Below, in pieces: positions 31,607-39,377 of a DNA stretch of 39,377 nt. Each line of letters opens with the position of its first letter. Positions within the stretch are counted from its first letter, which is position 1. The notes under the pieces are model-generated. The model saw only the letters and a program-made list of their open reading frames with translations, was not told the origin of the DNA and did no database searches. Made by a program: the position numbers and the translations under genes. This stretch comes from Bryobacterales bacterium (GTDB lineage: Bacteria; Acidobacteriota; Terriglobia; Bryobacterales; Bryobacteraceae): NCBI GenBank assembly GCA_025462965.1, contig JAOAPQ010000068.1, positions 1 through 39,377 of the forward strand. Reading direction: 5' to 3'.

Positions 31607-32648
31607 ACTCGATGCAAACGGGTGACGGAACCGTCAGCGCTTTGCCCGCCGGTGTCACCATACCTGTTTTGCGCTCGATTTTAAACAAGGCAATACTGTT
31701 CGAACTCTGGTTCGCCACAAGCAGGTAACCGCCGCTCGGGTCGATGCGGAATGTTCCCGGCCCCCTGCCCCCGGATGGCACCCGCTGCACCTGTTTGAGC
31801 GTTCCGGCCTTGCGGTCGATCGCATAGACCGCTAAGCTAGCGTCACTTCGGCTCGATTCATAAGCAAATCTGCCCGCCGCATCCACCGCGATTTCAGCAG
31901 TTCCCGGTGGTGTCGATACGCTCGCCACCAGTTCAGTCACAGTCCCGGCTTCACGGTTGTACCGCAGCACGCTCACAGAGGATTTCTTTTCATCCACCGA
32001 ATAAGCAAACTTCAGGTCGGGGCGGAAAGCGATGTGCCCCGCGCCGGCCCCAGCCGCTAACGCGAACGAAGGCGGGGCGTTCGGCCAGAAGGTGGCTTCG
32101 GAAGCGTTGAATCGATAGTGGAAAACCTTGCCCGTCGAATCCGGCACGAAAATGAAGAAATTATCCGGCGAAATCACCGCTTCGCCCGCATGGCCGGTCT
32201 CCTGCAATCCCATCGATGGACCCACGCCGCCGTCACCTTCGGTCCGAAACGAAGCAACATTGCCGGAAGTACAGTTGGTCACCAGCAGCATCCAGCCGTT
32301 CTTGTCCATAGTGATGTGACACCCGCCGGTGCCGCGGGAAGAAGCGGTGTTCATCAGGCGCAACGCGCCGGTCTTGCCGTTCACGGCGAAGCTCGCAACG
32401 GAATCGTCCGAAACTGCATAGAGCAACTGATTGCTCGGGTGCGCCGAGAGCCATGCCGGCTTGGGCACGGCGGTTGCTGTCGCGAGCGGTTCGAGCGTGC
32501 CTTCCTCAGGATCGAACCGGTAGCTCGCAATCCCGCCGCCATTCGTTGCCACATAAACGAAGTATTTGGTTTTCGGGCCGCGCTTCAAGACGTCCAACGT
32601 TCCCGCGTGGAGAAGCCCGGTAAGCGCGAGCGCCGCAATCAGCCGCAT
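31584..32648 (-). CDS. Secreted lactonase-type seven-bladed beta-propeller (6-phosphogluconolactonase-like)
   Basis: A 354-residue protein with signal peptide MRLIAALALTGLLHAG. The remainder has repeated blades of the Lactonase (YbhE) family: YFVYVATNGGGIASYRFDPE, AWLSAHPSNQLLYAVSDDSV, CHITMDKNGWMLLVTN, AGHIAFRPDLKFAYSVDEKK, AEIAVDAAGRFAYESSRSDA and FRIDPSGGYLLVANQSSNSI. Cytoplasmic homologues hydrolyse 6-phosphogluconolactone; the export signal here argues for a different extracellular ligand or lactone. The stop lies inside the 3' end of the broken dehydrogenase on the other strand. It is divergent from the DUF1592 gene, with 68 bp between. Confidence 0.87.
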   Translation of the reverse strand: MRLIAALALTGLLHAGTLDVLKRGPKTKYFVYVATNGGGIASYRFDPEEGTLEPLATATAVPKPAWLSAHPSNQLLYAVSDDSVASFAVNGKTGALRLMNTASSRGTGGCHITMDKNGWMLLVTNCTSGNVASFRTEGDGGVGPSMGLQETGHAGEAVISPDNFFIFVPDSTGKVFHYRFNASEATFWPNAPPSFALAAGAGAGHIAFRPDLKFAYSVDEKKSSVSVLRYNREAGTVTELVASVSTPPGTAEIAVDAAGRFAYESSRSDASLAVYAIDRKAGTLKQVQRVPSGGRGPGTFRIDPSGGYLLVANQSSNSIALFKIERKTGMVTPAGKALTVPSPVCIEFIPARPE

Positions 32649-32716
32649 GCTTTTATCATCTCTTAAGCAGCGGCGCCTGACCTCCTCGCGGCCATGGTGG
32701 ATAAAATAGGCGTACT

Positions 32717-34981
32717 GTGCGAACGGCCGCCCGCAAACGTGCTATTACCTTCATAAGCGCTGGCACTTTCTACGCGCTTCTCCTGACCCCTGCGTTCCGG
32801 GCCGCTGCCGCCCCCTACCAAACCGCCGTCCAACCATTCCTCCGCGAATATTGCCTGACTTGCCACAGCGCCTCCGTCGCCTCAGGCACCGTCAATTTGC
32901 AGCAATATCAGACCAAACCCGCCACTGAAGCTCTCAAAGACCGCCCCACCTGGGAACTGGTCCTCCGCAAACTCCACGCGCGGGAGATGCCGCCCCGCGG
33001 TTCCAGGCAACCCTCCGAAGACCAGGTCGCCGCCATTACTAACTGGATCGAATCCGAATACGCCCGTCTGGACCGCACCGCGAAACCCGACCCCGGACGC
33101 GCCATCGCTCATCGTCTGAACCGCTACGAGTACAACAACACCGTCCACGACCTCCTCGCGGTCAATCTCCGAGTCGCCGAGGACTTTCCCGTCGATCCAT
33201 ACGGCTACGGCTTCGACAACATCGGCGATGTTCTCTCGCTCTCGCCCGTCCTGACTGAGAAGTACCTAAAGGCCGCCGAGCGCCTCGCCAAGGCAGCCAT
33301 CCCGACCGACGAGCCGCAAAAACCGATCGCCGCCCGCTATCTCGCCGAGCGCATGGGCCAAGCCAACAAGCTCCACATCTCCGTGGTCCATGAATTCCCC
33401 GTCGATGGCGATTACACCCTGCGCTCGGCATGGTTCCAGGTTTTCAAAGTTGGAACAAAACTCCGGGGCCGCCTGTTTCTCGACGGCAAACACGTGAGCG
33501 ACCAGGCGCTCATCTTCTATACCGAGATGGATCGCGGCTTTGAAGCCCACGACCTGCATGTCTCCCAGGGGCCGCACAAGGTAGAAGCCGATATTGAGTT
33601 CGAGGCGGATGCGAAGGGCGCGAAGCCCTACCTGGAATACATCCAGATCTACGGGCCGAATAGACAGACGCCCGCGCAGCTCACGGCTAGTTACAAACCA
33701 ATCTTCGTGTGCGGCCATGCGCCGGGCCAGCACCATCCTGAATGCGCGCGCCGCATCCTCGCTCCGCTCGCGCACCGCGCCTTTCGCCGCCCAGTCTCTC
33801 CGAATGAACTGGATCACCTCGCCGCGCTCGTGAAATTGGCCCAGGACCACGGCGATTCCTTCGAGACCGGAATGCGCGTCGCGCTCGAAGGCATCCTCAT
33901 GTCTCCGAATTTCCTGTTCCGCATCGAGCGCGATTCCCAAGACCAACCCGGCGTGGCGCACCCCGTGAGTGACACGGAACTCGCCTCCCGCCTCTCCTAC
34001 TTCCTGTGGAGTAGCATGCCCGATGACGAACTGCTCGCGCTCGCCGGGAAGGGCCGCCTTCACGCCCCCGGGGTGCTCGAAGCCCAAGTGCGTCGCATGC
34101 TGGCCGACCGCAAATCCCACGCGCTCGTCGAGAACTTCGGCGGCGAATGGCTGCAGACCCGCAATCTCGACGTTCTGAAACCGGACCCGGTCCGCTTCCC
34201 CGAATTCGATCCGGAACTTCGCGAAGACATGCGCACCGAAACGCAAATGTTCTTCGGTGCGATCGTGAAAGACGATCGAAGTATTCTCGAATTTCTCGAC
34301 GGCCGCTTCACATTTCTGAACGAGCGTCTGGCGAAACACTACGGCATTTCCGGCGTGGAAGGTTCCGAATTCCGCCGCCGCGAACTCGATGGCGTCCAGC
34401 GGAGCGGCGTTCTCACGCAGGCCAGCGTCCTCACGGTTTCGTCCTATCCCACTCGTACGTCCCCGGTGATTCGCGGTAAGTGGGTGCTCGAAAATCTACT
34501 GAATACGCCACCCCCGCCTCCCCCGCCCGACGTACCTGCGCTCGATGAAACAGCGGCGGGCACAACCGTTTCCCTTCGTCAGCAACTCGAAGCGCACCGC
34601 GCCAACGCCACTTGCGCCGGCTGCCACTCGCGGATGGATCCTCTCGGTTTCGGCCTGGAAAATTACGACGCCATCGGCCGCTGGCGCTCGGCTGATGGCA
34701 AGTTCCCCATTGATGCCTCGGGGGTGCTGCCGAACGGAAAGGCCTTTACGGGAGCCGCGGAATTGAAGACAATCTTGAAAGGGGACCAATCCGCTTTCGT
34801 CCGCGCATTGACCGACAAAATGCTCACCTACGCTCTGGGAAGAGGTCTGGAAACCTACGATCGCCCCGCCGTCGAGAAGATAGCGAAGAGCGTGGAAGCG
34901 GACGGTTTTCGTTTCTCCCGCCTCATCCAGGCGACCGTTGACAGCGTACCGTTCCAGATGCGCCGTGGAGCGAATCAATAA
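32717..34981 (+). CDS. DUF1592/DUF1588-type exported protein with two c-type haem motifs
   Basis: A 754-residue protein of the multi-domain family DUF1587-DUF1595-DUF1592-DUF1588-DUF1585, abundant in Planctomycetes and Acidobacteria. After a signal peptide (1-32) comes a cytochrome-like part with CLTCH (Cys46-His50), then RLNRYEYNNTVHDLLAVN (DUF1587), a beta-rich insert, AHRAFRRPVSPNELDHLAAL (DUF1595), RLSYFLWSSMPDDELLALA (DUF1592), the DUF1588 core with a second haem motif, CAGCHSRMDPLGFGLENYDA, and the DUF1585 tail MLTYALGRGLETYDRPAVEK. Function unproven; electron transfer in polymer oxidation has been suggested for relatives. The start is a GTG with a possible -10 box (TAAAAT, 32702-32707), which would make the mRNA almost leaderless. 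The stop overlaps the DUF1552 start (TAATG). Confidence 0.9.
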   Translation: MRTAARKRAITFISAGTFYALLLTPAFRAAAAPYQTAVQPFLREYCLTCHSASVASGTVNLQQYQTKPATEALKDRPTWELVLRKLHAREMPPRGSRQPSEDQVAAITNWIESEYARLDRTAKPDPGRAIAHRLNRYEYNNTVHDLLAVNLRVAEDFPVDPYGYGFDNIGDVLSLSPVLTEKYLKAAERLAKAAIPTDEPQKPIAARYLAERMGQANKLHISVVHEFPVDGDYTLRSAWFQVFKVGTKLRGRLFLDGKHVSDQALIFYTEMDRGFEAHDLHVSQGPHKVEADIEFEADAKGAKPYLEYIQIYGPNRQTPAQLTASYKPIFVCGHAPGQHHPECARRILAPLAHRAFRRPVSPNELDHLAALVKLAQDHGDSFETGMRVALEGILMSPNFLFRIERDSQDQPGVAHPVSDTELASRLSYFLWSSMPDDELLALAGKGRLHAPGVLEAQVRRMLADRKSHALVENFGGEWLQTRNLDVLKPDPVRFPEFDPELREDMRTETQMFFGAIVKDDRSILEFLDGRFTFLNERLAKHYGISGVEGSEFRRRELDGVQRSGVLTQASVLTVSSYPTRTSPVIRGKWVLENLLNTPPPPPPPDVPALDETAAGTTVSLRQQLEAHRANATCAGCHSRMDPLGFGLENYDAIGRWRSADGKFPIDASGVLPNGKAFTGAAELKTILKGDQSAFVRALTDKMLTYALGRGLETYDRPAVEKIAKSVEADGFRFSRLIQATVDSVPFQMRRGANQ

Positions 34982-36306
34982 TGAAACAACTGCCCCGCCG
35001 CACCCTTCTGCGGGGGCTCGGCGCATCCATCGCTCTGCCTTTCCTCGACGCGATGGTTCCCGCTTTCGCCGCGCCCGCACGCTCCGCATCAGCCGGCCCC
35101 ACTCGCCTGATGTACGTATACGCGCCAACGGGCATGATGCCGCAAGCCTGGTACCCCGAGACTACCGGCGCTGAATTCACGTTCCCGCGCATCATCAAAC
35201 CGCTCGAAAAGTTCCGCAAGGACATCCTAGTGATCAGCGGGTTGGGCGACAACCCAGGGCGCGCTCTCGGCGATGGACCCGGCGACCATTCCCGCGCCGC
35301 GGCCAGCTATCTCACCGGCGCGCATCCCAAGAAAACCGAAGGCGCCGATATCCAGTGCGGCATCTCTGTCGATCAGGTCGCCGCGCGGAAGTCAGGCAAA
35401 GAGACCAGGTTTGCGTCGCTCGAACTGACTTGCGAAGATAGCCGCCAAGCGGGCGCTTGCGACAGCTATAGCTGCGCGTATCAGAGCATTTCGTGGAAAT
35501 CGGAAACGCAGCCGCTGCCGCCGGAGATGAATCCGCGGCTCCTCTTCGAACGTCTCTTCGGCGATCTCGATCTCAGCGGCAGTCCGGCTGAGCGCCGGAA
35601 CCAGCAGACTTACCGCAAGAGCATCCTCGACCTCGCGTTTCAGGACACGCAGACTCTGAAAGGCACGCTCGGCGCGGGCGACCGCCGCAAGCTGGATGAA
35701 TATCTCACCTCCATTCGAGAACTGGAGAATCGGATCGAGAAAGCCGAAACTGATACGCGCCGGCTTCCGCCCGGGATCGGCAAGCCGGAGGGAATCCCGC
35801 CCAACTATGCGGACCATGCGCGGCTCCTGTTCGATCTGGTCACCGTCGCCTTCCAGACTGACATGACGCGCGTTGCCACCTTCATGATGGCCCGCGAAGG
35901 CGGCCTTCGCACCTACGCTGAATGTGGAGTTCCTGAAGCGCACCACTCCATCTCCCACCACCGCGGCGACCCGGCGTTGATCGAGAAGATCACGAAAATC
36001 CAGTGCTACCACCTGGAGCAATTCACTTACTTCATCGAAAAGCTGAAATCAACGCCCGATGGCGATGGCTCGCTGCTCGATCACTCCGCCATCGTATACG
36101 GCGCGGCGATGGGAGACCCGAACGTGCACGACCACGGCACGTGTCCTACGCTGATCGCCGGCAACGCGCGAGGCCGGATACAAACCGGGCACCATGTGTC
36201 CTACGAGAAGGAAACCCCCATGGCCAACCTGCACCTCTCGCTGCTGGACTGCGCCGGCGTCCCGACCGAGAAACTAGGCGACGCCACGGGCCTGGTCGAC
36301 TTGTAA
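34981..36306 (+). CDS. Tat-exported DUF1552 protein
   Basis: A 441-residue protein with a twin-arginine signal (RRTLLRGLGASIALPFLD), so it is exported folded. The body is DUF1552: TRLMYVYAPTGMMPQAWYPE, ISGLGDNPGRALGDGPGDHS, RAAASYLTGAHPKKTEGADI and the metal-site-like ECGVPEAHHSISHHRGDP and MGDPNVHDHGTCPTLIAG. The fold is related to the alkaline phosphatase/sulfatase-like DUF1501 group, but no activity is established. Its gene overlaps the DUF1592 gene by one base, and the pair is conserved across Acidobacteria and Planctomycetes, so the two probably form an exported redox complex (inference). Cys-containing stretch CEDSRQAGACDSYSCAYQS could hold a disulfide or metal. Confidence 0.92.
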   Translation: MKQLPRRTLLRGLGASIALPFLDAMVPAFAAPARSASAGPTRLMYVYAPTGMMPQAWYPETTGAEFTFPRIIKPLEKFRKDILVISGLGDNPGRALGDGPGDHSRAAASYLTGAHPKKTEGADIQCGISVDQVAARKSGKETRFASLELTCEDSRQAGACDSYSCAYQSISWKSETQPLPPEMNPRLLFERLFGDLDLSGSPAERRNQQTYRKSILDLAFQDTQTLKGTLGAGDRRKLDEYLTSIRELENRIEKAETDTRRLPPGIGKPEGIPPNYADHARLLFDLVTVAFQTDMTRVATFMMAREGGLRTYAECGVPEAHHSISHHRGDPALIEKITKIQCYHLEQFTYFIEKLKSTPDGDGSLLDHSAIVYGAAMGDPNVHDHGTCPTLIAGNARGRIQTGHHVSYEKETPMANLHLSLLDCAGVPTEKLGDATGLVDL

Positions 36307-36342
36307 GCTCCACCCCACACAGCTCTGGAAAGCTCCTAAATC

Positions 36343-37374
36343 TTGAAAGCTCTCGTCAAAACCTCCACCGCCCCGGGTCTCCAACTCGAAGACGTCCCTG
36401 AGCCCGTTCCCGGCATCAATGACGTCCTTATCCGCGTCCGCTACACCGGCATCTGCGGCACCGACCTCCACATCTACCAGTGGGACGATTGGGCCCGCGC
36501 GACCATACCCGTCCCTATGGTGATCGGCCACGAGTTTTCCGGCGAAATAATCACCGTCGGTTCGAATGTCAACGATTTCCACCCGGGCGAAATCGTCAGC
36601 GGCGAAGGCCACGTGGTCTGCGGCCGATGCCGCAACTGTCTGGCAGGCAGGCGGCATCTCTGCGCGCACACGCAAGGCGTTGGCGTAAACCGGCCCGGAG
36701 CCTTCGCCGAGTACGTCGTTCTACCCATGAGCAACATCTGGCGGCACAATCCCACGATCGACCAGGAAGTCGCCGCCATTTTCGATCCGTTCGGAAACGC
36801 CGTTCATACTGCTCTCTCGTTTCCGGTCCTCGGCGAGGATGTCCTTATCACCGGCGCGGGCCCCATCGGCATCATGGCCGCCGCCGTTGTGCGTCACGCA
36901 GCCGCGCGCCACGTCGTAATCACGGACCTGAACCCATACCGTCTCGAGCTCGCCCGCAAGATGGGCGTCACGCTCGCGATCGATCCAACCAAAACGCCCG
37001 TCCGCGAAGCGCAAAAGAAACTCGGCATGCAGGAGGGCTTCGATGTCGGTCTCGAGATGTCGGGCAATGAAACCGCGTTCCGTGAGATGCTCGCGAACAT
37101 GTCGCACGGCGGCAAGATCGCGATGCTCGGCATCCCGCCCAGGGAGCTCGCCATCGATTGGAACCAGGTCATCTTCAACATGCTCACCATCAAGGGAATC
37201 TACGGCCGCGAAATGTACGAGACCTGGTACAAAATGACGGTCATGCTCGAATCCGGCCTCGATATCTCACCCGTCATCACGCACCGTTTCCCGTTCCACG
37301 AGTTCCAGAAGGGCTTCGATGTCATGCTATCCGGCAAAGGCGGCAAGGTAATCCTCGATTGGACGGTTGTGTAA
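36343..37374 (+). CDS. tdh: L-threonine 3-dehydrogenase
   Basis: A 343-residue zinc-dependent medium-chain dehydrogenase that oxidises L-threonine to 2-amino-3-ketobutyrate with NAD+. The sequence follows bacterial TDH end to end: MKALVKT start, [17 protein letters not shown] with the catalytic zinc Cys, GHEFSGEI, the structural-zinc lobe [44 protein letters not shown], the Rossmann motif [13 protein letters not shown] and [15 protein letters not shown]. The start is a TTG at 36343-36345. The product is unstable and is used by Kbl, encoded 5 bp downstream, giving glycine and acetyl-CoA. All catalytic residues are present. Confidence 0.96.
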   Translation: MKALVKTSTAPGLQLEDVPEPVPGINDVLIRVRYTGICGTDLHIYQWDDWARATIPVPMVIGHEFSGEIITVGSNVNDFHPGEIVSGEGHVVCGRCRNCLAGRRHLCAHTQGVGVNRPGAFAEYVVLPMSNIWRHNPTIDQEVAAIFDPFGNAVHTALSFPVLGEDVLITGAGPIGIMAAAVVRHAAARHVVITDLNPYRLELARKMGVTLAIDPTKTPVREAQKKLGMQEGFDVGLEMSGNETAFREMLANMSHGGKIAMLGIPPRELAIDWNQVIFNMLTIKGIYGREMYETWYKMTVMLESGLDISPVITHRFPFHEFQKGFDVMLSGKGGKVILDWTVV

Positions 37375-37379
37375 TCGCC

Positions 37380-38561
37380 ATGTACGCCAACATTCAACCT
37401 TTTCTGCAAGACAAGCTTCGCGAAATCGAAAGCGCCGGCCTCTACAAACGCGAGCGCGTCATCGCAACGCCGCAGCAGGCCGAAGTCAGCGTCGCCGGCT
37501 CGCCGCCTGTCCTCAACATGTGCGCGAACAATTACCTCGGTCTTGCAAACCACCCCGAGATCCTCGCCGCCGCGCACACCGCACTCGATGATTGGGGATA
37601 CGGCCTGGCCAGCGTACGTTTCATCTGCGGCACTCAAACCATCCACAAGCAGTTGGAAGGGCGCTTGAGTGAGTTTCTAGGCACCGAAGACACGATCCTC
37701 TACGGTTCCTGTTTCGACGCTAACGGCGGCCTCTTCGAAACGCTGCTCGACGCGGAAGATGCCATCATCTCCGATGAACTGAATCACGCCAGCATCATCG
37801 ATGGCGTGCGTCTCTCGAAGGCCGCCCGCTTCCGCTACAAGAACGGCGACATGGACGATCTGGAAGCGAAGCTCAAGGAAGCCTCGGCCGCGCGCTTCCG
37901 GCTCATTGCCACGGACGGTGTCTTCTCGATGGACGGCTTCATTGCGAACCTGCCGGCGATTTGCGATCTGGCCGACAAATACCAGGCGATGGTGATGGTT
38001 GACGATTCGCACGCAGTCGGCTTCATGGGCGAGAACGGCCGCGGCACGCATGAGTACCACCATGTAATGGGCCGCGTCGATATCATCACGGGTACGCTCG
38101 GCAAAGCGCTCGGCGGCGCGAGCAGCGGCTACACCAGCGGCCGGCGCGAAATCGTCGATGTGCTCCGTCAGCGCTCCCGGCCCTATCTGTTCTCGAACTC
38201 CGTCGCGCCCCCCATCGTAGCCGCGTCGCTCAAGGTTCTCGATCTGCTGGCGCAGTCGGCGGAACTGCGCGACCGCGTCCACAGCAACACGCGTTTCTTC
38301 CGTGAGCGGATGCAGTCTCTCGGTTTCGCAATTCCGCCCGGAGAGCACCCCATTGTCCCCATCATGATCGGCGACGCCGCCCGCGCCACCAAAATGGCCG
38401 ATCTGCTGCTCACAAGAGGCGTCTACGTGATCGCGTTCTCCTACCCCGTGGTGCCCCGCGACAAAGCCCGGATCCGCGTCCAGATATCCGCGGCCCATAC
38501 CGAAGCCGAACTAAACTTCGCCACCGAGCAGTTCGCCGCCGCCCGCAAGGATCTGGCGTAG
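37380..38561 (+). CDS. kbl: Glycine C-acetyltransferase (2-amino-3-ketobutyrate CoA ligase)
   Basis: A 393-residue PLP enzyme of the alpha-oxoamine synthase family. It splits 2-amino-3-ketobutyrate with CoA into glycine and acetyl-CoA, the second step of threonine degradation. Key segments are [55 protein letters not shown], the PLP-stacking region [19 protein letters not shown] and the PLP-binding Lys in [18 protein letters not shown]. The ATG at 37380 is 5 bp after the tdh stop, so tdh-kbl is a two-gene operon as in E. coli, though the order there is kbl-tdh. It converges with the MgtC-like gene with 3 bp between stops. Confidence 0.95.
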   Translation: MYANIQPFLQDKLREIESAGLYKRERVIATPQQAEVSVAGSPPVLNMCANNYLGLANHPEILAAAHTALDDWGYGLASVRFICGTQTIHKQLEGRLSEFLGTEDTILYGSCFDANGGLFETLLDAEDAIISDELNHASIIDGVRLSKAARFRYKNGDMDDLEAKLKEASAARFRLIATDGVFSMDGFIANLPAICDLADKYQAMVMVDDSHAVGFMGENGRGTHEYHHVMGRVDIITGTLGKALGGASSGYTSGRREIVDVLRQRSRPYLFSNSVAPPIVAASLKVLDLLAQSAELRDRVHSNTRFFRERMQSLGFAIPPGEHPIVPIMIGDAARATKMADLLLTRGVYVIAFSYPVVPRDKARIRVQISAAHTEAELNFATEQFAAARKDLA

Positions 38562-38564
38562 CCG

Positions 38565-39308
38565 CTAGCTCTCATGAATCAACTCCTCGCTAGCCGAAAG
38601 CGTTGCATCTTCGGCGTCAACCGCGGCCACTACCTCCCACGAAATGGCACTGACGCCCGCCTCCAGCGAAAGCCTGGTCACAATCTGCTCCAGCCCTTGC
38701 TCTTTAGGTCCCAGTGTCTTCAGATAAGCCTTCACATTTACGCGAGCCAATAGCTCATCATCCACGCTCTGCAAGGCAATCAGACTTAATTGCGAACGCC
38801 CCACGTTCTGAATCAGGATGGTCCGGAAATTCGCTTCATCCGCCGTCCGGCAAGTGCATCGCAAGCGATACAGGATTTCGTGTTCTTCCTTCAGAACCGG
38901 CGTGCGATTGACCAGATACGCCACGGGCCGCAGGATCAGGTTCGCCGAGAGCACGCCTGCCGCCCCCATGGCCGCCAGCTCCATGCGACCAAGCCCGGCA
39001 AGGGTTCCCACCGCCGCCGTACACCACAGTGTCGCGGCTGTGTTCAACCCCCGGATGTTAAAGCCGTCTTTCAGGATCACGCCGCCGCCCAGAAAGCCGA
39101 TGCCCGAAACGACATACGCGGCCACTCTGCCCTGGCTGCCGTCCCCCGCGATCAGGCCGCCCATCATGACGAACATGGCGGACCCCACCGCGACCAGCGC
39201 GTTCGTTCTCAACCCCGTCATCCGCTGCCGCCACTGCCGTTCCAGGCCGATCACCCCGCCGAGCAACAGCGCGGCAACCATTCGAATTCCGAAATCCATC
39301 CAGTGCAT
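38565..39308 (-). CDS. MgtC/SapB family membrane protein
   Basis: A 247-residue protein. The N-terminal ~135 residues have four predicted helices and the MgtC/SapB signature: RMVAALLLGGVIGLERQWRQ, TGLRTNALVAVGSAMFVMMG, RVAAYVVSGIGFLGGGVILK and IRGLNTAATLWCTAAVGTLA. The C-terminal ~110 residues are a soluble ACT-like domain (CRTADEANFRTILIQNV, ending near SEELIHES). In pathogens MgtC inhibits the F-type ATP synthase under low magnesium; in soil bacteria the role is unproven. AAAGGAG lies 8 bases before the ATG at 39306-39308. A 17-codon frame ends 12 bp upstream (see the entry at 39321). Confidence 0.9.
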   Translation of the reverse strand: MHWMDFGIRMVAALLLGGVIGLERQWRQRMTGLRTNALVAVGSAMFVMMGGLIAGDGSQGRVAAYVVSGIGFLGGGVILKDGFNIRGLNTAATLWCTAAVGTLAGLGRMELAAMGAAGVLSANLILRPVAYLVNRTPVLKEEHEILYRLRCTCRTADEANFRTILIQNVGRSQLSLIALQSVDDELLARVNVKAYLKTLGPKEQGLEQIVTRLSLEAGVSAISWEVVAAVDAEDATLSASEELIHES

Positions 39309-39320
39309 CGTCCTGCTCCT

Positions 39321-39377
39321 TTACATCTTGCCAAACACTCCCGCCAGATCAAGCGCGTGATAGAGCACGAGCATCGT
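39321..39377 (-). CDS. 3' end of an upstream reading frame, or a short leader peptide of the MgtC-like gene
   Basis: The visible minus-strand frame reads TMLVLYHALDLAGVFGKM and ends with TAA at 39321-39323, 12 bp before the MgtC-like ATG. It is either the C-terminus of a gene beyond the window edge or, from the ATG at 39372-39374, a 17-residue peptide. Salmonella mgtC has short leader ORFs, but nothing here beyond position supports that comparison. Confidence 0.35.
   Translation of the reverse strand, partial: TMLVLYHALDLAGVFGKM

Noticed and set aside
33266-34339. 357-codon minus-strand frame opposite the DUF1592 gene
   Set aside because: Typical high-GC antisense shadow without domain motifs or ribosome binding site.

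Overview
The window is high-GC, densely coded bacterial chromosome. The gene content points to an acidobacterium of the Solibacter/Bryobacter type. The clues are a decayed TIGR03437 domain (a family named after Solibacter), a DUF1592/DUF1552 pair, secreted DUF1080 and carboxypeptidase-regulatory-like proteins, IPT/TIG repeat proteins, a PknB-type kinase and a CarD regulator. The taxonomic call is inference from family content. No rRNA, tRNA, CRISPR array, insertion sequence or prophage was recognised.

Layout. 1-1305 (minus): two thioredoxin-fold secreted proteins, a small secreted regulatory-like-domain protein and a LysW-like zinc-ribbon protein with a very acidic tail. 1398-7503: a minus-strand set (methyltransferase, FkbH-like HAD protein, acyl carrier protein, MBOAT acyltransferase, DinB-fold protein) facing a membrane-anchored SGNH hydrolase. 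This looks like an ACP-fed acylation cassette for a surface or secreted molecule. 7513-10419 (minus): a small conserved protein with a very strong ribosome binding site, GTP-type PEP carboxykinase and a secreted DUF1080 protein. 10550-11990: a PEP-CTERM-like secreted protein and a frameshifted TIGR03437 remnant. 12029-14570 (plus): a Wzm/Wzt-type polysaccharide ABC exporter and a GT2 glycosyltransferase, with a nine-G tract at the start of the permease gene.

14572-22440: a DUF4384 protein divergent from a tightly packed plus-strand operon encoding a Big/carboxypeptidase-regulatory-like protein, a beta-propeller-like protein, an eight-copy IPT/TIG repeat protein, a CsgG/FlgT-like protein and a transmembrane Ser/Thr kinase. 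This is the best candidate for an undescribed envelope system. 22480-25689: a secreted peroxiredoxin, replicative helicase DnaB with DnaA-box-like sites upstream, a small unknown protein and a CarD-family regulator behind a near-consensus promoter. 25754-29520: a haem-copper cytochrome oxidase operon (subunits II, I and two different subunit III-like proteins) ending in a small CxxC membrane protein.

29513-31033: a secreted protein with two SGNH/CE12-type esterase domains in tandem. 31087-31606: a broken alcohol dehydrogenase. 31584-32648 (minus): a secreted lactonase-type beta-propeller. 32717-36306: a translationally coupled DUF1592-type c-haem protein and a Tat-exported DUF1552 protein. 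36343-38561: tdh-kbl, which convert threonine to glycine plus acetyl-CoA. 38565-39377 (minus): an MgtC/SapB-family membrane protein and the end of one more reading frame.

The main themes are envelope and polysaccharide biogenesis, secreted carbohydrate-active proteins, aerobic respiration and central metabolism. Gene starts were adjusted from the longest open frames by signal peptides, ribosome binding sites and family N-termini.
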